DNA of 9,518 nucleotides from an uncultured Planctomycetaceae bacterium (GTDB taxonomy: Bacteria > Planctomycetota > Phycisphaerae > UBA1845 > UTPLA1): NCBI GenBank assembly GCA_938008425.1, contig CALLKH010000479.1:1-9518 (forward strand). The letters are read 5' to 3'. The position numbers and the translations under genes were made by a program. The notes beneath the pieces were generated by a model. That model was not told the DNA's origin. It worked only from the letters and a program-made list of their open reading frames with translations, and ran no database searches. Shown here one piece after another: positions 1 to 6,700 of this stretch. Every line of letters starts with the position of its first letter. Within the stretch, counting starts at the first letter, position 1.

Positions 1-669
1 TATCTCGTCGTGTTCGGCTACTCGTTCCGCCAGATGAAAGCGGGACCAAACCAGATTTCCGAATTCGTCATCTACCTGCTCTGCGGCGTGCTCTCGTGGC
101 GATTCTTTGAAAGCGCGGTTGTGCAGGCCACGGGCTGCATCCGCTCGAATCGGGGCCTCATCCACGAAATCAATTTCCCGAAAGCCGTCTTCCCCACCAG
201 CGTCTGTCTCTCCAAGCTCTCCGACTTCTTCTGGGGACTGGTCGTGATGATGGCTCTTATCGTCATTCTTCATTCGCAATCGATCACGCCGCACATGCTC
301 TGGCTGCCCGTCATCGTCGGCATTCAACTGATCTTCACGATGGGATCGGTGTTCGTCGTGGCCGTCCTGGGCGCGTTCGTCGCCGACACCGCCAACATCG
401 GGGCCGTCATCATGAAGCTCTGGTTCTACATCTCACCCATCTTCTATCGCGTCAAACAGCCTACGGGCATCATTCCTGATGAATACGTCCATCTGTACAT
501 GCTGAACCCCATCGCCTGCTTCTTCGAGGCCTACCGCGACTGCCTCCTTCGCGGCCAGGCGCCCGACACGTTCCAACTGCTTTACACCCTGGCGATCTCG
601 CTTGCCCTCTTTTTCGGCGGGTTCGCACTCTTCACGAGGGGCGAAGGCCAGTTCGCCAAATACGTCTGA
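1..669 (+). CDS. ABC-2 type transporter permease, polysaccharide export family (5' end missing)
   Basis: This is the C-terminal part of an integral membrane permease; the frame is open to the window edge, so the true start lies upstream (222 residues visible, family usually about 260-280). Hydrophobic segments lie near visible residues 22-36, 79-91, 101-127, 132-148 and 193-211. The loop at about 50-65 (NRGLIHEINFPKAVFP) and the segment LNPIACFFEAYRDCLLRG at 168-185 match the TagG/Wzm/KpsM-type ABC-2 pattern, and the end FTRGEGQFAKYV is the usual cytoplasmic tail. Known role of the family: with an ATPase of the TagH/Wzt type, it moves a lipid-linked polysaccharide across the inner membrane. 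The ATPase is not downstream, so it is probably upstream of the window. The next gene, a glycosyltransferase, follows within 30 bases and supports a glycan operon. The exact glycan cannot be told. Confidence 0.9.
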   Translation, partial: YLVVFGYSFRQMKAGPNQISEFVIYLLCGVLSWRFFESAVVQATGCIRSNRGLIHEINFPKAVFPTSVCLSKLSDFFWGLVVMMALIVILHSQSITPHMLWLPVIVGIQLIFTMGSVFVVAVLGAFVADTANIGAVIMKLWFYISPIFYRVKQPTGIIPDEYVHLYMLNPIACFFEAYRDCLLRGQAPDTFQLLYTLAISLALFFGGFALFTRGEGQFAKYV

Positions 670-695
670 TCGTGAACGGGGAGCCTTCCAGCAAC

Positions 696-1868
696 ATGAA
701 GCCCAGCGGCGCCATCGTCTCACTCACGGCCGTCCTCTGGGACTTTCCCCTCATCGGCCGCACGCGCATGCTGACCGAGGCGTGGCACGCGGTGGATCAA
801 CCCGCCCTGTTCATCGAACCGCCGCACTCGTATCGCAGCGTGCTTCGAGCCTTCGCCGACCGCATCAAAGGCCGACCGGCCGCCGCGCCACACATCATCC
901 GCCCGTGGCCGGCGCGGTATCCCGCGCGATGGTGGACGCGCATGGACGAACGCCGCCTGCGAAAGATGCTCCACAACAGCGCCATCGACCTTCGACGACG
1001 ACTGGAACGCCACGGACCTCTCAATGGAGCGACCGCCATCGTCGTGTCACCCATTTGGCTCCCGTGGCTGGAGAAGCTGCCCTTCGGCCGCGTGATCTAC
1101 GACTGCATCGACGATCTGGCCGTCCACGCGCCCGATGCCGATCGCCTGCGTCTGTTTCAGAGATGGGAAAAGGAGCTCATCGACCGATGCAATGCCATCG
1201 TCGTCACCGCCGAGGAACTTCGCACACACGTCACCACGATTCGTCCGAATGTCCGCGTCGAAACGATTCGCAACGGCGTCGACGTCGACCGCTTTCAGAA
1301 CGCCGCTGCACAATCGCCGACACCGGGTGATCTTCCGACCGACGACCGCCCGATCATCGGCTTCGTTGGCGCGCTCTACGAATGGATCGATTTCGATCTG
1401 ATCCGCCGGGCGGCCGAAGAACTGCCGCAGGCCCATTTCGTGCTCGTCGGCCCCGATGATCAGCCCGACGACATTGAATCCCTTCGCCGCCTGCCAAATA
1501 TTTCGCTGCTCGGCCCCCGGCCCTATGCGCAGGTGCCCGCCTATGTGAATCGGTTCGACATCTGCTGGGTGCCCTTCAAGACCGGCCGCATCGCTGCCGC
1601 CGCGAACCCGGTGAAAATCTACGAGTACCTCGCTCTCGCGAAACCGGTGGTAACGACGCCCGTGGCCGACACGGCGTCATTCGGCGACCTCGTTCGCGTC
1701 GGCAGCACGCACGACGAGATCATCGCCCACCTGACGGCGCTGACCGCCGATCCCCGCCCCACGACCGCCGACGCTGAATCCCGCATCGCATTTGCCCGCC
1801 GCAACTCATGGCAACAGCGCGCCGCCCAGTACACCGAACTCATCGCAAGTCTCGACCAATCGAACTGA
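696..1868 (+). CDS. GT-B fold glycosyltransferase (family 4-like)
   Basis: Predicted cytoplasmic sugar-nucleotide-dependent glycosyltransferase of 390 residues, about normal for the family. The N-terminal acceptor domain contains VIYDCIDDLA and then VVTAEELRTH followed by RNGVDVDRF, the typical end of the first Rossmann domain. The C-terminal donor domain starts with IIGFVGALYEWIDFDLI, continues with HFVLVGP and NISLLGPRPYAQVPAYV, and carries the donor-binding stretch NPVKIYEYLALAKPVV, whose Glu is the family's conserved nucleotide-sugar contact. There is no signal peptide. I chose ATG 696 because GGGGAG at 678-683 is a plausible ribosome site and homology-like sequence begins right after it; GTG 672, only 2 bases after the preceding stop, would add 8 residues and has no visible ribosome site. 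Coupling to the export permease suggests a role in surface polysaccharide or lipopolysaccharide assembly (inference). Donor and acceptor are unknown. Confidence 0.88.
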   Translation: MKPSGAIVSLTAVLWDFPLIGRTRMLTEAWHAVDQPALFIEPPHSYRSVLRAFADRIKGRPAAAPHIIRPWPARYPARWWTRMDERRLRKMLHNSAIDLRRRLERHGPLNGATAIVVSPIWLPWLEKLPFGRVIYDCIDDLAVHAPDADRLRLFQRWEKELIDRCNAIVVTAEELRTHVTTIRPNVRVETIRNGVDVDRFQNAAAQSPTPGDLPTDDRPIIGFVGALYEWIDFDLIRRAAEELPQAHFVLVGPDDQPDDIESLRRLPNISLLGPRPYAQVPAYVNRFDICWVPFKTGRIAAAANPVKIYEYLALAKPVVTTPVADTASFGDLVRVGSTHDEIIAHLTALTADPRPTTADAESRIAFARRNSWQQRAAQYTELIASLDQSN

Positions 1869-2051
1869 AGCTCATACGTCGTTAGCCAAGCAACGGCGGG
1901 TCCCCCACCCCGCGCCGAAGGCCGGGCCGCGCGGGTGCCCCACCCCGTGCCGAAGGCCGGGGTGGGGGACGGATGAATCGCATTCACTCGAACATCTTCA
2001 ATTCGATCGCGAGGATCGCAGCCTTTGACGCCGCGGCCGGACCGCGAAATC
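1869..2051. other. Intergenic spacer between the glycosyltransferase and the prenyltransferase
   Basis: No gene is supported here. The first half holds two near-identical GC-rich repeat units (listed separately). The second half holds a small perfect dyad, TGAAT-CGC-ATTCA at 1974-1986. I found no good -35/-10 pair for the prenyltransferase. Short open frames across this spacer have Pro/Arg-rich translations and look like non-coding frames. Confidence 0.6.
1903..1970. repeat. Paired GC-rich repeat with strong hairpin (REP-like)
   Basis: Two 24-base units at 1903-1926 and 1938-1961 differ at one base (CCCCACCCCG then CGCCGAAGGCCGGG or TGCCGAAGGCCGGG). The second unit folds into a nearly perfect hairpin: CCCCACCCCG (1938-1947) pairs with CGGGGTGGGG (1958-1967), then a bulged T, then GCC/GGC closing a GAA loop. 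The outer arm GTCCCCCACCCCG (1900-1912) can also pair perfectly with CGGGGTGGGGGAC (1958-1970), giving a competing larger fold. There is no T-tract on either strand, so this is not a standard intrinsic terminator. It may be an extragenic palindromic repeat family or an mRNA-stabilising element after the glycosyltransferase gene. Confidence 0.6.
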
Positions 2052-2960
2052 ATGGCGCATATGGCGAAACTCGACACGCTGATGACCTGGGGCGACATGA
2101 TCAAGTTTTCACACTCGATCTTCGCCCTGCCGTTCGCGCTGATGGCCGCGTTTCTCGCGGGACGCAGCCTCCCCGGCGGAACGCCCACCCTCATGCAATT
2201 TGCGCTCATCATCATCTGCATGATCAGCGCCCGAAGCTTCGCCATGACTTTCAACCGCATCGCCGATGCGAAGCTCGACGCGGAGAATCCCCGAACGCAG
2301 AACCGGCCGATCCCCGCCGGAAAGATCACCCGCGCACAGGCGTGGAGCTTCCTTCGCGTCAGCGCACTGGTCTTCGTCGGCGGTTGCGCCGCGTTCATGA
2401 TCGCCTGCAACAACAAGTGGCCGCTGCTGCTCGCGATTCCCACGCTGCTTCTGCTAGCGGGCTACTCCTACGCCAAGCGCGTCACGGCGCTGGCTCACTT
2501 CATCCTCGGCGCCGCGATCGCCTTCGCACCGATGGCCGCGTGGATCGCCATCCACCCCGAGACGCTCGGTGGGTCGGCGCTCATTCTCACCGGCGCGGTA
2601 CTCTTCTGGATCGCCGGCTTTGACATCATCTACGCCTGCCAGGACATCGACGTCGACCGCCGCGACGGCCTCTTCTCGGTCCCGGCCAAGCTTGGCGTCG
2701 CGAACGCCCTCAAGCTGTCACGCGCCTGTCACGTCATCACCATCGCCCTGCTGATCGCCCTCGGCATCGTCTCGGGAATGGGCTGGCTGTACTGGTCCGC
2801 AGTCGGGATCACCGCGCTGCTCCTGGCCCTCGAACAGTCCGTCGTAAAGCCCCACGATCTATCCAAGGTGAACATGGCATTCTTCACGATCAATGGATGC
2901 ATCAGCCTGCTTCTCGGTCTTGCGACCATCGCCGACCTTCTCTGGATTTCCGGGCGATGA
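2052..2960 (+). CDS. UbiA-family polyprenyltransferase, MqnP-like
   Basis: Integral membrane aromatic prenyltransferase of 302 residues, the usual family length. It shows both Asp-rich Mg-diphosphate motifs: N68-R-I-A-D72-A-K-L-D76 followed by NPRTQNRPIPAG, and D191-I-I-Y194-A-C-Q-D198-I-D followed by RRDGLFSVPAKLG. The opening IKFSHSIFALPFALMAAFLAG and the segment HFILGAAIAFAPMAAWIA are typical of the bacterial subgroup often labelled 4-hydroxybenzoate polyprenyltransferase and including MqnP of the futalosine menaquinone route. About 8-9 hydrophobic segments are visible. Expected role: transfer of a polyprenyl chain to an aromatic quinone precursor in the inner membrane. A menaquinone role is inferred from the subgroup and from the likely taxon; no other quinone gene is in view. 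ATG 2052 was chosen; ATG 2061 is an alternative, and TTG 2025 seems too far upstream. No clear ribosome site precedes any of them. Confidence 0.9.
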   Translation: MAHMAKLDTLMTWGDMIKFSHSIFALPFALMAAFLAGRSLPGGTPTLMQFALIIICMISARSFAMTFNRIADAKLDAENPRTQNRPIPAGKITRAQAWSFLRVSALVFVGGCAAFMIACNNKWPLLLAIPTLLLLAGYSYAKRVTALAHFILGAAIAFAPMAAWIAIHPETLGGSALILTGAVLFWIAGFDIIYACQDIDVDRRDGLFSVPAKLGVANALKLSRACHVITIALLIALGIVSGMGWLYWSAVGITALLLALEQSVVKPHDLSKVNMAFFTINGCISLLLGLATIADLLWISGR

Positions 2961-3111
2961 CCTGTGAAACCGGACCAGCCGGCGAGCCAAACTCACCGTA
3001 AATTCATGATTAACATATTCTTACGGATCAATATCGCTGCAACATCCAACCCTGATCATCCCGCCGTCATGCGTTGAAAGCCGCAGAGGAGCGGGGTATA
3101 GTTCCGGGGCT
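2961..3111. other. Regulatory spacer with AT-rich island upstream of the secDF unit
   Basis: This non-coding stretch includes an AT-rich island at about 3000-3034 that stands out against the GC-rich surroundings. An imperfect dyad, CCGTAA (2996-3001) and TTACGG (3021-3026) with a 19-base centre, spans it and could be an operator or protein-binding site. No T-tract follows it, so it is not an obvious terminator for the prenyltransferase gene. The right-hand part contains the promoter listed separately. Confidence 0.5.
3074..3102 (+). promoter_or_regulatory. Sigma-70 type promoter of the secDF unit
   Basis: TTGAAA (3074-3079) and TATAGT (3097-3102) are separated by exactly 17 bases; each hexamer matches the sigma-70 consensus at 5 of 6 positions. 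A start about 7 bases after the -10 box would fall near 3109, only about 3 bases before ATG 3112, so the transcript would be leaderless or nearly so. AGAGGAG at 3085-3091 resembles a ribosome site but lies 20 bases from the ATG and inside the promoter spacer, so it is unlikely to serve one. Confidence 0.6.
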
Positions 3112-3543
3112 ATGGCTCACCGATTCACAACCGTCTCAAAGGTCATGCTGCTCTCGGCGGCCGCGATCTCACTCGCAGCCGGCCCCAGTGCGGCCGTGGC
3201 CGAGGCGCAGTATGAATTTCGGGCCTGGGCCGCCCGCGCCGAGGCAGCGCGAAGTCTCGCGGCGTCCAAGAAGGCGCCGGCCGATTCCGGCACATCCGAT
3301 CAGAACCCCGAATCCGACGGTTCCCGTTCGAAATCCGAACGCAGCTTCAATTGCTTCTTCGTTCCCCCGTCGGCCAAACCGACCGACACGAAGTCTTCCG
3401 GCGACTTGCCCGTCCTTTCAGTTTCGCCGGTCATCAGTTTCCATCAGGCGGATGCCGCGGAACTCGTGTCTGAAGCACCGCTCTCGGCGCCCACGCCGCT
3501 TCATCGGCCGGCGCACCGGGCCCACGCGCCGCCGCGCGCTTAA
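3112..3543 (+). CDS. Small exported protein of unknown function; candidate SecDF secretion-monitor arrest peptide
   Basis: I do not recognise a named family. The 143-residue product has a clear signal peptide: basic n-region (R4, K10), hydrophobic core at 11-23 and likely cleavage after A30 (AVA) or A32 (AEA). The remainder is low in hydrophobicity and rich in Ala, Ser and Pro, with one Cys (C81) and no recognisable domain. It ends H135-R-A-H-A-P-P-R-A143. The gene sits immediately upstream of secDF on the same strand, with a promoter just before it and no terminator between. Known secretion monitors (SecM, VemP, ApdA/ApdP, MifM, ApcA) are small exported or membrane-targeted proteins encoded before sec or yidC genes, and several stall at RAGP, RAPP or RAPG near the C-terminus. 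HAPP here differs from RAPP by one residue. That role is inference. Codon use (high G/C at third positions) supports this frame over the Arg/Pro-rich overlapping frame starting at 3074. It is not YajC, the usual neighbour. Confidence 0.72.
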   Translation: MAHRFTTVSKVMLLSAAAISLAAGPSAAVAEAQYEFRAWAARAEAARSLAASKKAPADSGTSDQNPESDGSRSKSERSFNCFFVPPSAKPTDTKSSGDLPVLSVSPVISFHQADAAELVSEAPLSAPTPLHRPAHRAHAPPRA

Positions 3544-3717
3544 TCCCATCTCTGGCTTTCGCACCGAACAGGAATCGCGGGGATCGCGGTTCTGGTGATT
3601 CAATCTGACAGCTTTCGGAATCCGAACTATTTCCAACTATCTTCGCGCGACTTCGCGCGGCGCCGGCCTCGAATGAAGGCGACTTGGCGTGAACCACACA
3701 ACAACAGGGTCCAGATC
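3544..3717 (+). promoter_or_regulatory. secDF leader with possible structure linked to the upstream gene
   Basis: The 174-base spacer holds no convincing gene. A 10-base near-tandem repeat, CTTCGCGCGA/CTTCGCGCGG, lies at 3641-3660. Segment 3654-3662 (CGCGCGGCG) is perfectly complementary to 3530-3538, the codons of the last residues of the preceding gene. Segment 3660-3668 (GCGCCGGCC) is complementary to 3506-3514, also within that gene. The two pairings overlap and so exclude each other. No intrinsic terminator is present, which fits readthrough into secDF. A weak CTGACA at 3605-3610 lacks a good -10 box. Confidence 0.4.
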
Positions 3718-6700
3718 ATGCACGAACGTGACTTGTGGTGGAAAATCGTATTGGTGGGCGTCCTTTCGGCGCTCGGCTTCGCGGCCAGCTACCCGCTCGA
3801 CAAAAAAATCAAGTACGGCATCGACCTCGCCGGCGGCTACAGCCTGCTCTACGAACTCGATGACCGCGGCATGGAAGGGCAGAGCCAGGCCGACCTCTCC
3901 GCCCGCGTCATCGAAGTGCTGCGACGCCGCGTGGACCCCAACGGCGTGTTCAATCTCGTCTGGCGATCGGTCGGCAGCAATCGAATTGAGATCCAGATGC
4001 CGGCCCCGGGTAAGGAAGTCACCAGGGCTCGCCGGGAATACGAAAAAATCCAGCAGAAGCTACAGGACACCATCCTGCGCCGCAGCACCGTCATTTCGGC
4101 GATCGCCCGTTCGCAGGATCGCCAGAAGGATTTCGCCGAGCTGGCCCAGGGCGTGGCATCGCGCCTTGACCTGCTCATGGCCGCCGCGAAGGCCTACGAC
4201 GACCTCAAGGCCGTCGAGCCGCTCGCCCGCGATAATGACAAGACACGGGAGAAGGTGCTCGCCGCCCTCGCTTTGCCCGCTGATCAGCGCGCCGCGGCCA
4301 TCGAGCCGATCATTGCCGAGCTTCCCGAACGCCGGGATGCAATGGACGCCCTGGTCAAGGCGTACGACGAGTTCAAGGCCGCCGAGGCGGCCCAGGCCGC
4401 AGCCGGGCCGACCAGCCAGCCTGCGATTGACGATCTCAACGCGAAGCGCAGCCTCTACGAAGTTTCGCTTCAGAAGGTGCTCGATGTCGCGCTCGATCGC
4501 TCACTCGAGCTTGAGACCAAGTTCGATGCCGCGGTCGGCGCCGTCGTCAACACCAACCTTGACGTGAACCGCCTTCAGTCCATTCTCGAAATGAGGCCGA
4601 AGGATTCGGAACGGGCCACGGCGATTGACGAGCTGACCTCCCAGTTCCCGGGGCTCGCCGATCTGATTCGACAGCTTGTCGAACAGGACCTCGTGCTCCG
4701 TGAAAAGCGAAAGGCCGGCGAAGGCCGCCTCGAAGACCCGGCGGACCTTCAGCGACTGCTCAAGGGCGCCGGCGTGCTCGAGTTCCGCATCATTCCGACG
4801 GTCGCGGCCGATCCGGCGCTCGAGTCGTACCGTGCCGACCTGAAGCGGCGCGGCCCGAGCCCAAAGCCGGGCGAGCAGTCCTATCAGTGGTTTGAGATCG
4901 AGGATCCGGCGGATTTCCTCAATATTCGCAACCCCAAGGAAATGAAGCAGCTTGAAACTGATTTCGAGCGCCGCAAGATGTCGCTCGGCGTCGTCGTCGA
5001 ACGCTCCGGCGACAAGTATTACGTGCTCAGCCACATCGCCGACGGCTACACGATGACCCACTCCGCCAAGGCCGACGAGGCCGACTGGTCGCTCGTTTCG
5101 GCTCACCAGGCCCGGGATGAAAGCGGAGCCCCGGCGATCGGTTTCCAGCTCGACCCCGTCGGCGGAACCAAGTTCGGCCCGCTCACGCGGCAGCATCGCG
5201 GGTCGCAGCTCTGCATCTTCATCGACGACGAGGCGATTTCGCACGCCCGCATCAACTCGCCGATCACCACGAATGGCATCATCCAGGGCCGATTCACCTC
5301 GCGTGAAGTGCAAGAAATGGTCAAGAAGCTCAACGCGGGCAGTCTGCCGCAAAAGCTCAAGGACCCGCCGATCAGCGTTCGCGCGATTGGATCCAGCCTG
5401 GGCCAGGCGAACAAGGAGGCGGGCCTCCGCGCGGCCGTCATCGGCGCGATCGCCGTCGCGGTATTCATGGTCTTCTACTACCGCTACGCGGGCATCGTCG
5501 CTGTGATCGCCGTCGGGCTGAACATCCTGTTCACCTTTGCCATGATGTCCATGCTCGGCGCGACGCTGACGCTGCCCGGCATCGCCGGTCTCGTTCTCGC
5601 CATCGGTATGGGCGTCGATGCGAACGTGCTCATCAACGAGCGCATCCGCGAGGAACTCAACCGCGGAACCGCTTTCCGAATGTCGGTGAAACTCGGTTAT
5701 GAACGGGCCTTCAGCGCGATTCTCGACTCCAACGTCACCACCGTGCTGACCTGTATCATCCTCTACCTGATCGGCAGCGAGCAGATCAAGGGCTTCGGTC
5801 TCACCCTCGGCGTCGGCGTGTTCATCAACACCTTCACCGCCTACTTCGTGTCGCGCATGTTCTTCGAGATCATGTCGATGATCTCCGTCCCGCGGGAAGT
5901 CTTCCGAAACCCGCTGCTCATCGGCGTCGCCATCACCCTCGGCGGCGGCATCCTCTACGGCCTCGGATACGCCCTCAACGCGCCGGAGCTTCGCGAGACG
6001 TCGTCGCTCATGGCCTTCGGCCAGTCGCTCATCGACGTCGGACCGGCCGTTCTGATCCTGCTCGCGCTGATGTGGCTCATGCGAATGATCCACGCCAATC
6101 GCAAGACGCTTCCGATGGCGTCGCTCATCGGCGTGCCCAGCATCAACTGGATCGCGGGACGCAAGGTGTTCATCACCATTTCCGCGGTTCTGGTCATTGG
6201 CAGCGTCGGCCTGTTCATCAGCCTGCCGGAGAAGGACCTCTACGACATCGAGTTCCTCGGCGGCGTCAACGCACAGATCGACATCAAGAAGGACGGAACC
6301 ATCGGCAAGCTCGATTCCGTCGTCAAGCAGCAGGAGGCCATCAATAAGGCGCTCAAGGCCAGCGGCGACAAGCTCGCGAACTACGCCACGGCCATCAGCC
6401 AGGCGACCCTCACGGGCGCGAGCGGCACCTACACCCTTTCCACACCGGGGGTACCGGCCGGACGTCTCGCCCCGCTGCTTCGCGATGTCGACTCTCTCCA
6501 GGATCATCTCAGCGGTCAGGACGGCATCAGCTACAGCGACCCGGCGTCGACCGTCATCACGCTGCACACCCGCGACGCCGCCGAATTGAAGGCCGATACC
6601 CTGCTCACCGATCTTCAGAAGCGCGTGAGCGATGCGGCGACGAATATCGCCGACTCGCAGATTCAGGCCATCTCCGGCATAGAGGCCGGCGCCCAAGAGG

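Noticed and set aside
1869..1970. The GC-rich hairpin as a Rho-independent terminator
   Set aside because: No T-tract follows the stem on either strand.
3074..3598. A 174-codon + strand frame overlapping the small exported protein
   Set aside because: The translation is Arg/Pro/Ser-rich, typical of an off-frame reading, and starts inside the -35 box; the 3112 frame has the signal peptide and proper codon bias.
3605..3640. CTGACA followed by AACTAT copies as a separate secDF promoter
   Set aside because: With 16-18 base spacing the -10 region matches poorly, and readthrough from 3074-3102 is sufficient; an internal promoter cannot be excluded.
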